A DNA stretch of 64,000 bases from Cryptomeria japonica (taxonomy: Eukaryota; Streptophyta; Pinopsida; Cupressales; Cupressaceae): contig NC_081414.1 of assembly GCF_030272615.1 (NCBI RefSeq), forward strand, positions 817,418,396-817,482,395, written 5' to 3'. The notes beneath the pieces are model-generated. The model saw only the letters and a program-made list of their open reading frames with translations, was not told the origin of the DNA and did no database searches. This document shows positions 47,101-57,630 of this stretch, one piece after another (position 1 is the first letter of the stretch; every line of letters begins with the position of its first letter). The translations under genes were made by a program, and so were the position numbers.

Positions 47101-47149
47101 ACTCATAATCATCACAAATATGAACATCTTGCAAATAAAAATCTGACAT
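44108..47149 (-). CDS. 1013-residue retroelement protein with retropepsin and G-patch-like segment
   Basis: This is the longest and only intact large ORF of the window, starting at ATG 47149, 170 bp inside the 5' LTR. Residues 1-400 are acidic and Ser/Pro-rich without a known domain. At about 405-460 a motif of the form KPxxxVQGxx occurs three times. At about 500-545 the block YDLIEQLKTTPAKISLWDLI is the piece that usually precedes the protease in plant Ty3/gypsy polyproteins. The retropepsin active site TLVDNGSGLNVCSINLL lies near 591-607 (Asp at about 594), followed by LLLGRPWIHSM (the ILGRPWL-type block). Near 850-890 the glycine-rich HGFRIFAKHGYHGNG and YAFGLGYNP resemble a G-patch. No gag, RT or integrase is included. 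It may act as a protease/RNA-binding factor for the element's own cycle, or supply a product in trans. That role is inference. Confidence 0.85.
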   Translation of the reverse strand: MSDFYLQDVHICDDYELDEALDEFLKPKYTKPSFYQKLINIVTMPFRCDEKDKSNDSSQGYIPINSSTKSSNVVVFNDPLYEEISPFESKDKPFNRYDHALLNDALDAFVYPKKHSLHEDPFVQEDDIIPTFPSDGLSFSKKIPTRDDELMINVYPSPKVGLTHKHPLEKEDEIISNFLNSLSPKDHIEHILRKEDEFNTSIDVLPPKDEELINNVISSPEIDNTSNIPFNNLTIWDEPLEEGIDYSLPLAKGDEIKIGNSLDSFSPSLNLNYSPSKNKASPSPKLGSTHKETLVQSKMVNISFKDLPLKSETLESSVDPSPREFIPHIDPVMIKDDMTFPSITLPTRTSMPIPCLSPKIDLIRDTFVHSSKPSSINLIHVNETPNKPLFTVQGACPSQNSQPLNKPILAVQGGYANDSFCTPKKPIITVQGGYSTKSPYEYAKQLTRESYHAVAHTYNTRNNTQPNPPPVIPTSLPPSQPILPQAPRISQMLSKDYDLIEQLKTTPAKISLWDLIQTSSAHHGMLQDALKDLNVPPPNTSSNIVSLVNSMMNPKAQIVFTQDELPTSEIQHQYDPLMIVVIINDTAIRRTLVDNGSGLNVCSINLLHKMNVDTSLIEPDSCPIRGFDNVAKSSLGIITLPVTVGPVTLPTPIHVMSGNLTYNLLLGRPWIHSMQVVPSTLHRQVKFIYNNKTYTLIGDTNLQACLQTSKPSSSSNDSLNKIPMDESLPSDNQNSLDESEAPEEDPSRLEYTHKKAFDPEKVLAEDDWGSLDFNPTFVGEYRVPPREFKVKKKEETKDQSILPKPMSNNFVAASQTSSPHISNYEEFDSLSYEKPPSLPEMANRYGHGFRIFAKHGYHGNGCGTHEKGIKVPLETNFYNYAFGLGYNPCKRTKASKRPSLNVNAIFSSDDDLTSTKSSSTSINSHSPHKEILAMNKSLYESPQISKSTYESLSPIHHKVLSSRDKALINYTHPSSKSSCDFSSSILYMFLISLIVEHLACYIQIPHSVYNVFK

Positions 47150-47299
47150 TTTGAAATTGCATAAAATTTAAACACACAATGCAAAGAAACACACTTCTTT
47201 TTTTTTTTTTTTTTCTTTTTAGTGAAAATGAAATGAAAACACACTAAATCTAGATCTAGATCTAACAAATGCAATGCAAGAGGAAGCAATGATAGATTC

Positions 47300-47317
47300 A
47301 TGTCGGGTTCACCAAAA
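47300..47317 (-). other. Primer-binding-site candidate of the 8.2-kb element
   Basis: Directly inside the 5' LTR the minus strand reads attttggtgaacccgac. The part tggtgaacccgac would pair with a tRNA 3' end of the form ...ttcacca. The tRNA identity was not determined. Confidence 0.5.
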
Positions 47318-49004
47318 TGTGTAGGGGAAAAAGCGAGACTAGGTTAACATGCCCTAATCCTACCTTTTGACACACATTACAGAATACGAAAGAGCCTAGA
47401 GGTATCACACAATTGGCTACTTCTTCTTGTGAAAGAGAGAGCCACGGGCTACCTATTAGGATTTCTATTCCTTTGTTGCAATTGAAAGATGAAATGATGC
47501 AAGTTCAATCCCTAACCCCAAAGTGCAAGTATGAACTAATAACGAGATTGCAGAATTGAACTTAAACAATGGAAAGCTGTAAACACAAGGACAAGACAAG
47601 AACGCAAATGCGTACCCGAAATTAAAATCTGACTGAAAATGTTCGGGACGGAGGCGCGGGCGCCACTGTCCTAATTCTGCCCCTGAAACTGCTCCGGAAA
47701 CTACTGTTTTGCACTCTGGAAAAGCTGTCAAAAATGCTGAAAATGCTGTCTGTCAGGAGGACCAGGGCGCCCAGCGCCCCTGTCCCAGGGACCAGGGCAC
47801 CCAACACCCCTATCCTGGCAGGACCAGGGCACCCCACGCCCCTGTCCTGATCTTTTGCTTTGAGATTTGGTGTGAAGTTCGGTCTCCGTCTGCTTCTTCT
47901 GGATCTGTCACCTGCGGCTTCGTCCGAGTCTCGAAACCTGCACTTATATCTGAAAAGGGTATGGGTGGCTATATAGGGTTTTGCCTTAGTCAAACCCCCG
48001 CTTCGGTGATTTCCACCTCCACGAATAGCCAAGTTGTATTGTAAAATGTATTGTGTGTGCAGACCTAGTGTGTGTGCAAGGTCCTTAAATGCAAGAAAGC
48101 AAACTAGAGCAACCTAGAAAGTAAACCCTAATTGCTTGTAAATGATAATGTAAATGCTCTAAATCAAGATGCAAAGTGATCTAAAGCATGAATAAAGGAT
48201 ATATTGAAGCTTATGCAAAGACATGAAAACAACATGAAATCATACCCAACCCCAAGGGAGGGGTACAAGCCAATCTTCAGTTGGTAATCTCCTATTGCTC
48301 TTCAATGTCTTCAAAGCCCTAAATGTATGAATGAAATTGATGAATGCTTGATGGATGGATGGTGAATGTTGTTGAAGTCTTCAAAGATCTGCTCTTTTGC
48401 TGCATAGAAGGTCCTTGAAAACAAAAATCGGATCCCTTCAAATGAAGAAAGAGAGCTCTTATATATGAAACCCTAGGTCTTAATTTCGACTTTTGGCCGA
48501 CCTAGAGATTGAATATCCTGCCAATTTCTTGGGGTTAAGCTTTATTGTATGATTGGATCGCGCTCCTAAAATTTCGGGAAAAATGTCCGGGACCATGTGC
48601 ACTCCGGGCGCCATGGTCCTCTCCGGGCGCCATGGTCCCGACAACTTTTCACCAAATTTTCAGGGCCATCGGATATGATGATTTTAGAGAGAATCCCGAA
48701 GTTATAGGTGATTTCAAGATGTTTTGACCCCCGAAATCAAGCCCCCAAGTTTGAAATAGGACCTAATTAGGGTTTTTGATTAAATGATGTATAGGAGGAA
48801 TAAAATGAAAAGGGCACACTTTAATGAAAGGGCCCAACTTTATGATGTGGAAGATGATGAAATAGAACCTTAGACCTAATTAATTTGATTAATTAAGTGC
48901 TAAAAGGGAAATGTAATGCAAAATGCAAAATGCGCCAAGGCGGGTGCTAAACTAGGTGTGAAATTGTACCACCCTAGTAAGTGCGTACAATTTACGACGC
49001 TACA
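47318..49004 (-). mobile_element. LTR of the 8.2-kb element (5' LTR in transcript sense)
   Basis: Same length as its partner (1687 bp), with ends TGTGTAGGGG and GACGCTACA on the plus strand. As the upstream LTR for the minus-strand transcript it should hold the active promoter. Confidence 0.93.
48458..48470 (-). promoter_or_regulatory. Candidate TATA box in the 5' LTR
   Basis: On the minus strand the sequence reads catatataagagctc, a good TATA box core, about 540 bp inside the LTR. A second TATA-like site (ccctatatagcc) lies at about 47972 on the same strand. Either could set the U3/R boundary. Both are also kept in the other LTR. Confidence 0.4.
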
Positions 49005-49009
49005 GCTGG
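49005..49009. repeat. Target-site duplication, right
   Basis: gctgg immediately after the right LTR. It shows a single complete insertion. Confidence 0.9.
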
Positions 49010-50231
49010 GTAAGGGAATCACAGAGACTAACATTCTCTACTTGGAGCTTTTCCAAATGACAGATTTTCTTAATAAATTCTATGGATATTGCTTTGGAAG
49101 TCTCCTCCATCATTCTGACTTTGTCAGATGCCGTGGCACTTTGGAGACTAACGTCGATGGCCTGTAGTGCGTAGTCATCAGGTCTCACCTAAGATTCTGG
49201 CTTGTCAACCTTGGGAACTAGATTTGCAAAGTAGAGGCAATCCCTTTGCTCATTGAAATGTGTTTGTAAATGAGAGCAGGCACGACGAGCACCTTCCTTC
49301 TCCTTTTTCTTGCTAGTCTTACTCCAGCTGGCAATTCTATCATAAACAACCTGTTGCTGGAACTCATCTGGATGATTGATGGTTTGACCTATAAAAACTA
49401 CATCGGGAGGGACTGTAGAGGGGAAATGCAAAAAAGAGGTAGCGAAAGAAGGTTGGATGGGATGGGTCACAGCCAACGAGGAAAATAATGGGATAAAAGG
49501 GGAACCCACTAACGGGAAAGGGCCAGAAGACGCTGTGCCCATAGCCTGGGGAGATGACTCTTCAAAACCTAGCCTATGCGACACAAGGACTGCTTCTGAT
49601 GCGGGTGATTGAAAAGCTGTGGATATGGAAGCTACGTCTGGGAATGAGACAGAAGCCTGTATGAGCACCTCTTGGGGATTAACCGGCGTACCCATCGGGG
49701 CTAAAGTGAGAGCGGTAGGAACTGAGGTTTGCATGATAGTCATGGCACTAGTACATTCGGAGCTGATTTCTGACTGCTGTTTATCGGATTTGTGATGAAT
49801 TTTTGTCAGAATGCTGACAAAATCAACCGTCAAAAACTCATCATCGGATTGGTCGATGATGCCATGCCCATCAAAAATACAACAATCCAATGCACTCTGC
49901 TGATAGTCAAAGAAGTTATCGGAATCAGTAGATTTAATCACAAAGCCGACGGTGATTTAGAACTTTGCATCGACGATGATGTTTTTTATTTGACGATTGT
50001 GTCATCGGTCCATTCGGAGACATCGACGACCGTCTGACTACGAAGTGTCATCGCACGTACAACATCCTCATCAAATTTTTGTGTGGTTTGAGTCAGAAGT
50101 GGGATGACTCTAGAACATTTCACTGACAAGAACGATGTATGTCCACCGATTACATTGTTAGTTGAAAGCTTGGTATTCATCATAATTCTGACGATGATAA
50201 TTTTTATCAAAAAAAAATTATTATTATCCAA
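49010..50231 (-). pseudogene. Unrecognised ORF with coiled coil, upstream part
   Basis: Pieces 49986-50231, 49189-49941 (251 codons, Ser/Thr/Pro-rich, low complexity) and 49000-49188 (MEETSKAISIEFIKKI, coiled coil) lie on the minus strand in series, separated by stops and a frame change. The last piece runs into the TSD and the retroelement. Joined with 40787-39639 it would make a protein of roughly 750-800 residues. No domain was recognised, no start was decided, and the function is not known. Confidence 0.45.
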
Positions 50232-50332
50232 TCATTGATATGTACAGCAAATCATATCCTATCCCCACCACCTACCAGTAGGGGCATAGGTTTGAGGCTA
50301 ATATGAGGTGCATGGTTTCAAGCTAATATGAT

Positions 50333-50791
50333 CAGGCACACCATGGTTGAGATGGTCCAACTCCCCAGTCTCACTCTACGACTAAGCTAATGCCATATCT
50401 AAATCAAACACATCTCAAATACATCATCGGTGGAAAGCTACAAAATGCCATTTTCATACATAAGCAAGACATACACAATTGGGTACAATCACCAAGAGAA
50501 TGGTAAAAAGTGTGTTTGAGATCACTGTCCTAATTGTGGTGTGGTCATGAAGAGATCATCATAAATTTGTCAACCTCTTCGTGACCACACCACAATTAGG
50601 ACAATGATCTCAAACACACTTTGTTCTCTTGGTGATTGTGCCCAATTGTGTATGTCTTGCTTATGTATGAAAATGGCATTTTGTATCTTTCCACCGATGA
50701 TGTATTTGAGATGTCTTTGATTTAGATATGGCATGAGCTTAGTCATAGAGTGAGACTATGGAGTTGGACCATCTCAACCATGGTGTGCCTG
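50333..50791. repeat. Long hairpin (inverted repeat with 20-nt loop)
   Basis: Left arm 50333-50554 and right arm 50575-50791 are reverse complements over about 217-222 bp with few mismatches. One example is that caggcacaccatggttgag pairs with the end of the right arm. The loop is 50555-50574. No clean target duplication flanks it. It could be a foldback or MITE-like element, or a local inverted duplication of part of a larger repeat (see the copy at 54749). Confidence 0.85.
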
Positions 50792-50839
50792 CATATGTAT
50801 ATAGTTCTGTGTATTCATTAAAGATTTTCATTTAATTTT
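50607..50839 (+). repeat. Dispersed repeat, copy 1 (includes the hairpin right arm)
   Basis: Matches 54749-54986 in the same orientation. The match starts inside the right arm (atctcaaacacac) and continues past the hairpin end through 'catatgtatatag' to 'tttcatttaatttt'. Confidence 0.85.
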
Positions 50840-51590
50840 GAGCATTTTGGTTAGCAAATCAGGGGTGCACTTTACATTCTTTTTGTTATCCAATTCACTT
50901 ACTTTAGCTCTGTTTCTTTCTTCAGATTTGGGGTCTAGAGCTCCTCCCTAAGCAAAGATTGTTGGTTTTGTCTCCCCTGCTTTGGTTGGAGAGTTTCTTG
51001 CTATCTCTGGTAGTTAGACCACAAAGTTCAGCTTTTCTTAGATTCATTAAGCTTTTTATTTGTTGTGTAGTGTCTTTCTTGATATGCTTGATTAAGATAG
51101 TGTTTAATCTTTGATTTGCTAACCCTAATGACTAACATTTGTTTCTTATGCTTCTCTTTGTGTGTGTAGTAATCAAATAGGTTTTTCTAACTATCCTTCT
51201 TTTTGCAGAGCGTCATATACATATATATATTATGTATATATTTATATATCTACATATACATATATGACCAAATCCTATATATCATTTGGTTTGATTTTAT
51301 TATTGGTTGTTTTCACATATGATATTATTATAATACCTAATGTTATATCCCTATTTACAATTACAATTCGCAACTAAATCTTTTATTCAAATCTACAATA
51401 TGAAACACAGAGTTTTACTAGAAGAACACAATTAACCTTATCTCCTTTAGATAATATCACAAGCAACTACCTGCAGAAAAATGCAATAATCCGCAATGGT
51501 TCAAATCCACTTCCAGGATTCACTAAAATGCTTCATTTCAGTTTTCTACCTTAGTGTTTATAGGTGGAAAGCTTGAGGTTCAATGTTGAA
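50840..51590. other. No gene seen
   Basis: AT-rich with a (ta)n-like stretch near 51223-51265. The ORF at 51162-51377 runs through that stretch and is not credible. Confidence 0.4.
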
Positions 51591-53150
51591 CTTGGTTCCT
51601 CTGATACCATATGTAATATTCCATTAATTCTATACTTAAAGAAAATAAATTGTGATCTATATTAAGATAAAAAATTGAGCATTTCAAAATAAAACATAAC
51701 TACTTCAATTGAAGGAGAAAACAAACTAAATGTTCTTCAACATAATAAGAATCTAACTAATTTATCTAAAAGGAAGGTAATATTTTAATGATTAAAAACA
51801 TTGAACAAATATTATTAAGATAATCAATATGAGAAAGGAATTCAAATGGCAAGTTTCATTTTGGAGGGAAGAGATAAAGGTTCAGAGGTTACAATTCATT
51901 TAACTTTCCAACTAAAACTTTTTGTATCAAGCCTTGACACAGTTTGGAATAGCGAGAGCATCATCAAGGGCTTCTCCATTCAATGGTAGACTTTCCAGTC
52001 TCCCATGCCCCTTCCAATTGGAAGAGACCCAACCCTTCATGAGGGTGCATTCTAAGGATTGGGCCTCTTTTACATCTGGCCATCTGATCTTGGTGTTCAA
52101 AACCTACACGCAACTAGTCAATCACACACTATAGGTAACCCCTAACTACTATGACCATCTGAAAAGTAGGTGTATCTAGTTCATGTGATCTAACAATCAC
52201 TTAGATAAAGCATCACCATCTTGTCCAAGGTTTTAACATTGCAAGAACCAATGTGTTGTTAGTGTTCACCTCCCTTGCTCGACTTGTACATCCAATTCTT
52301 GAGCTCAACAAACTCACTAGTTACCAACCATCTAAACAAGCCATCTGCTTAATGTGTACTAACAATAATGGTTATTAACAATCATTATATGATGAATAGC
52401 ATACACTTGAGCCAAATAACTCACTGGTTTACTAACCAACTATCTGGCGAACTGCTTAATGTCTACTAAGAATAACGGTCATAAATGACCATCATAAGAT
52501 AATTAACATACGCTTGAGTCAGTTGATTCATTGGTTACAAAACTTCTAGGTTTAGCTGATCCAATTCATTACATAACACTCTCGTGTCTACTGACATTAA
52601 CAGTTTACAAGGACCTTCATGGGATTGTGACATAACCTAACAAGCCAACTGCTACGAATCCCTTATCTCTAACAAGCTTCAACTATCATCATGGAATTAA
52701 ACCTAATACTACATTGGTTCCCTTATTATGGTATCAATGAAAATGATGATATCTTCCAAAGATAGATGGCTTCTATGATTTAATCTCTCAAATCAAGATA
52801 TTTTACTTAATTTAGATTTGATGCTCAACGGGATCCACAACCTACACCTTCAGTTTATGTCCTAGCATGTCAATGCAAGGAGGAAGGTTTATAAGAAAAG
52901 GACTACATGTAATAGTCAAAGGTTTAATTCAAATTTTGAATGAGAGGTTTACCTCTTCGATGAAGGAGTTTCATAAAAATATGAAGAGAATCCATAAGGA
53001 CATTTACAAAGCACCTCATGCCAACACCATGCAAACCACATGCAGAGTTTAGGCATGATAGAAGTTAGCATCAAAGCTTCTGGAGAGAAATTGTCATAGT
53101 CATAACAGTAGATATCCACATTTGGAGGTAGGGTTTTCAGAACCCTATTT
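51591..53150 (-). mobile_element. Possible LTR fragment on the minus strand
   Basis: cctctgataccat (51598-51610) is the reverse complement of a tggtatcagagg primer-binding site, and TGTAATATTCC at 51612 fits the LTR end read on the minus strand. No gag or pol was found on the expected (left) side. The other LTR border was not located, so the right coordinate is arbitrary. Confidence 0.3.
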
Positions 53151-54748
53151 TATAATTTTTAGTATCTTATTGTTTAAATCATGTATTGGATATGCCTACA
53201 GTAATGATTCAAACAAAAGTCTGGTTAAAGGAGAAATCTGATTATTTATAAAAAATAATATACTTTCAGCTTTGTGTTATGACAACATCTATAAGTTTGT
53301 CAATGCTTTCTTTCTCACCATAAGGGTTCCACATATTATTTAAAAGGGTTGATTGTCTTGCTAGATTTTCTTTTTCCTTGAAGTGAGCAAATCCGTAGGT
53401 CTCTTTTGTTCCCTAGGATAGCTTAGAATGTATAGTCATGCAAAAGTCATTTAGTGAAATCATCAAGAGTTTTTAATCCCAAAACAAATCTCAATCATAA
53501 ATAGAAAAGGTGCAATAGTAGGATTGACACAAACTAGATAAAGATCAAGTACGGGAAGCAGTGAGCAAGGTCTTTTACATATAGGGTAATAAAAGTAATG
53601 AATAGTGACCCAAAATTATTCAAAAGCTCAAGAAATAGAGCAAGCTTGAGAGTCAAATTCAAAAGACAAAGACATAATGTGATCATTGAGTAGTGATCTA
53701 AAATTCAAATTATAGCAAGGTATTGTGACTATAAGATAGAAACCATCCTAGGAGCCTCCAATATATCAAAAGTTGAGAAAGTAGCAAGCTTACTGTACAA
53801 AGACAGTGATCACTATAAAGTTGTAGTCAAGTTCAAAGCATTGATTTGTGGGAACAAAGGGTTTCATATGGGGATAGAGCAGTCTCATGAAATATCATGA
53901 TAGTCATAATCATAATCTAAAGAGTAGTCAAATCTTCATGATAGATTGGTGATAGTGTAGTCATTCATTAATTGTTTTGGACATTTCAAGCTATATTTTC
54001 CTAATAGATGGTCAAGTATAGAACAACAACACTCAGAAAATATAGTCTAGAGAGATTGCAGTCTACAGTAAAGCTAGTAGGTAGTCATACCTAGTACCAA
54101 ATAAAATGACAGTAATCAAGTCTACTGAGTGAAAAAGAGCAGTGTATAAGTTTCTAAAAGGTCTTTTCAAACCTTAACAACAAATAACACATTATTGTTG
54201 CAGCATTGTCAAAACTTGACAAGAAAAACACCTTATAACCTCAAGAGGCATAGTAGTCATAGGGCAACTCTTCTCAAATGTGCAACTCAATACAATAAAT
54301 AATCTTAGTTTGCAGCCCTATAGCATCATAATGCAGTCCTTGACCAAGTATGCATACAAGTAACATCTAGTTCTATTAAGGCACAAGCATCAAAGTCAGA
54401 GGTTATGACAACTAGTCAAAAACATCAAGTACAAAAAGGTTAGTCTTAGTCACTAGAACACAATTTGCAACATGCATTAGGAGTTGTCCTCCTTACAAAT
54501 AGTGCAACATTAAAAAGGTGTTATCAAAGCTACAACCATAATTCAAAGAGGAAGCTTACAAAGATAGGACAAAGCTAGGTAAAGTCATAAGTCAAGGCAA
54601 ATTCATAGTTGAAACTCAGTCCAAAAAAGTGAAGAAGTGCAACAAATGACATGAGAAGTCTAAAGAAGCATTACAGAAATCATGAGTCAAGGATTAATGA
54701 AGAGATTTTTGCATCCATGATACAATCCTTAAAAGCATCCATGATACA
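53151..54748. other. No gene seen
   Basis: Low-complexity A-rich sequence with repeated words such as 'agtcatag' and 'cataat'. There are no ORFs over about 60 codons and no element ends that I can recognise. Confidence 0.4.
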
Positions 54749-54986
54749 ATCTCAAACACACTTTTTATCGTTCTCTTGGTGATTGTGCCCAATTGCATAT
54801 GTCTTGCTTATGTATGAAAATGGCATTTTGTAGCTTTCCATCAATGATGTATTTGAGATGTCTTTGATTTAGATATGGCATGAGCTTAGTCGTAGAGTGA
54901 GACTAGGGAGTTGGACCATCTCAACCATGGTGTGCCTGCATATGTATATAGTTTTGTGTATTCATTAAAGATTTTCATTTAATTTT
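54749..54986 (+). repeat. Dispersed repeat, copy 2
   Basis: Second direct copy of 50607-50839, with about ten differences and a short insertion (ttatc) near 54766. It has no inverted partner here. Confidence 0.85.
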
Positions 54987-55002
54987 AATCAACTAAAGAG
55001 CA

Positions 55003-55105
55003 ATATTCATGACTTACAAGTAATAAAAAAACTTACAAGGATGAGGTATATTCATTACTTACAAGTAATAGAAAAACTTACAAGGATGAGTCATATTCAT
55101 AACTT
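55003..55105. repeat. 45-bp tandem repeat
   Basis: Unit atattcatnacttacaagt followed by aatanaaaaacttacaagga and tgagg, two full copies from 55003 and 55048 and a partial third at 55093. Confidence 0.8.
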
Positions 55106-55436
55106 TTGCAGTCCTACCTTGGATATCAACACTAGAAGCAACTCATATTGTTTGTATACAGACAAGACAATATGGGAGTTTATTATACCCAGCAACTTGT
55201 TGTGTTGTTGTTCGTGTTGGCTCTGTTGGACCCTGCAATTAAGATTCAATATACATTACTCAATAAGATTAACTATGCAACATAATGAAATATTGAAAAG
55301 TGTGTTATCTTGTTGAGCTTTGCTTAGTTTCAAGAATAGTTTAATATTCGCTACTTAACAAGGCCAACCATGTGAAGGTGGAAGCTCATTTGCCCCCCCC
55401 CCCCTAACATCACTCTAAATTCCCCGTTAACATATT

Positions 55437-55626
55437 ATAACATTCATTCATTCATTCTTCCTACCATTAATAAAATATAGCATTCATTCATTAATATCAC
55501 ATAACGTTCATTAACACAACATTGATTAACATTGTTTAACACGCAACATTCATCAGTTTTAATTAACACATATCATCCATAACCATTAATTAGCACATAA
55601 TTACATTCACTAACACATAAAAATCA
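55437..55626. repeat. Degenerate short repeats, possible CACTA subterminal region
   Basis: Many copies of cattcattaa / cattaacaca-type words in both spacings lie just beyond the 3' end of the transposase gene. CACTA elements usually carry such subterminal repeats, but the terminal CACTA bases were not found. A C12-like run lies at 55393. Confidence 0.4.
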
Positions 55627-55653
55627 GTTATTATCAAATAAGTTAGATTACAA

Positions 55654-56310
55654 TCATTTCTTTCTTTGTTTTTTCTTTGAAGCTATGAAAAGACTAAGTG
55701 GAACATCAGTTTCTTCATCATTTCCCCCCTCTGTAGATGTTCCACCAAATGCTCATGATCTCGATGTATGCCTAGTCCTATATTGAGGATGAGGACACTG
55801 AAGCGAAGGAGGGTCCTCTGCAATAACAAAGAAATGGGTTAAATTAAAAAAAAAATTAATTATTGTTACAAGTATTTCATTAATTTAGAGAACATAATTG
55901 TTGTGCTCTTTACCTGATGGGGCCACATCATTTTGTGTAGCCTCAACCTCAACATGTTGAACACCCTCTAGATCATCCAACTTTTTTATGCGAAATTTAT
56001 GACCATTGTAGCACATAGCGTTGTGGTGTTTGACCTGCGATATGTCAAACATGTAAAACAATTTGCATTGTGAGTTGATAAACATATGGGTGATTAATAA
56101 ATTTATACGTACCTATTTATCTCTTAAACCATATGCTAAGTCAATTTCCCTTTAGGTAACATTGGAATCTCCATTACTATGTGCTTCTTTAACCAATGAA
56201 GCCACACCTTCCCATGTTAACGTGCATCTAGAATGTTGACAATGTTCAATCCATACCGTCATCCAATCAAGATTGTTTGCAATATACAAATGTAGTGCAT
56301 CCCACTCTCA
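55654..56310 (-). pseudogene. C-terminal exons of the CACTA transposase gene (putative)
   Basis: Left of the solo LTR the minus strand holds three plausible exons: about 56116-56310 (LHLYIANNLDWMTVWIEHCQ), 55917-56085 (KHHNAMCYNGHKFRIKKLDD, with GT donor at about 55916), and a last exon 55654-55817 after ttgcag, ending ASKKKQRKK and a stop. They continue the gene interrupted at 57630. The TAA in 'VTxREIDLAYG' and the TAG before the donor near 56110 suggest decay. The link to the transposase rests on order and strand, not on recognised domains. Confidence 0.4.
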
Positions 56311-56407
56311 ACCAACTATACAAAAAATAAATAGATGTCTTACAATCGATTTAATTTGAAGATTAAGAATTAATTAACTACAATAACATCTTAAAATTAC
56401 CTCTCAC

Positions 56408-57625
56408 TGTAAAGTGGAAAATCGAACCCTAGGTGTTCCCCCCACTCCAAGGAGAAAGGAGGTCACTAGGATTGATGGTTTTCACTTAGGAGAGACTTTA
56501 CATTCAAAAGAGGGGTTGAAACTCACAAGATCCAATCCCACACAATGCAAGATTGAATTCTAAATGAGTTTCAAGGGTTGAGAAAGCAAGGATACCCTCT
56601 TTTGTAAAGAATGTAGATAGAAGGATTGAACTAGGAGTGTATGTGAAAGTAAGAAAGATTTTCTTGTAGATAGAGATAGAGACATAGGATGAAGCTATGG
56701 ACCTAGAATTAGTAGTAAAATGTCGAGACGATGTTGTCCTGCAAGTTTGAGCGAAAGTTGACGGGACGATGGCGCCCGAAGTGCACACAGTCCTCCGAAA
56801 AATCTGCGAAATGAAGGGGGATCTGTTCGTCTCTGCACAAGGATTCAAGATCTTCAATTACAGCCACATACCTGCAACCTACACACAGAAAAGAGAGGAC
56901 GATTAGGGGGTTAGGGATTAGGGGTTTGCCTTTAGGTCAAACCCCAGTTTTGGAATTAACCAAGAAATGAGAATGTTGTAAATGTAAATGTTTGTAATGT
57001 AATCAAGTACTGATACCTTTTTGTAAGAATGTTTGTATTCTTACATGTGAAGGTGTAATGATGTTGTATGTTGTAGGTTGTAAGTGATCTCCTCTTCAAT
57101 GGTTGAATCCTTGTCTTGAATGCAACAACTAGCCTTGAATGGAGACCTAGAATGCTCAATTGCTTGAAGGAATGCTTGAATGCTTGAATGTTTGAATGTT
57201 TGCCTATCGCTTCCACCTCTTGTACGCATATGTTCTTCCTTTTCAAAATGGGAGAGGAAATGTAGTTTATATACTTGTCAATTAGGGTTAGGAGACTAAT
57301 TTTTCTGACCTTAGGCCGACCTAGAAACATTATTTTCCAAATTGCAAACTTGAAGATCCGATGCCCAGCAAGGGACCGGACCCAAAATAGGGCTAGGGAC
57401 CAGGGCACTAGGTGCCATGGTCCTAAAGGACCAGGGTGCTGGGCACCATGGTCCCACCTCCCGGGACAGCAGGGTGCAAGGAGGATCAGGCCAAGGTGCA
57501 GAAAGATGTAGTTTTTGATGTCATAAACAAGTTTCGGGGTCTCCATTCAGGTTCAACGTTGCGCCACCATCGTGAAGACCCAAATGCAGTCAAAATTGCA
57601 AGTGTCACAATTTTAGGATGCTACA
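56408..57625 (-). mobile_element. Solo LTR (1218 bp) inside the CACTA gene
   Basis: Starts TGTAAAGTGG and ends GGATGCTACA, flanked by the 5-bp duplication ctcac at 56403-56407 and 57626-57630. It shares the style of the 1687-bp LTRs: the ending gctaca, the 'ggccgacctaga' word and the GC-rich blocks ggaccagggtgctgggcacc / atggtcc near 57395-57455. It therefore belongs to a related family in the same orientation. It carries no internal region, as expected after LTR-LTR recombination. ORFs inside it (56504-57546) are probably not genes. Confidence 0.9.
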
Positions 57626-57630
57626 CTCAC

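Larger units (their letters stand above)
40793..49004 (-). mobile_element. Complete 8.2-kb LTR retrotransposon, probably non-autonomous
   Basis: Two LTRs of exactly 1687 bp in the same orientation, a 5-bp target duplication, a primer-binding-site candidate, a polypurine tract and one large ORF define a whole element transcribed on the minus strand. The 4.84-kb interior has a single protein gene (44108-47149) and a repeat-rich 3' part. No reverse transcriptase, RNase H, integrase or recognisable gag is present in any frame. The protease and the block order before it are of Ty3/gypsy type. The LTRs differ at about 46 sites by eye (about 2.7 percent), mostly transitions, with no indels. Confidence 0.93.

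Noticed and set aside
50333-50791. Considered as a miRNA precursor or a classic MITE
   Set aside because: Arms are too long and perfect for a typical miRNA gene, and no target duplication or TIR-type end was found; reported only as a hairpin.
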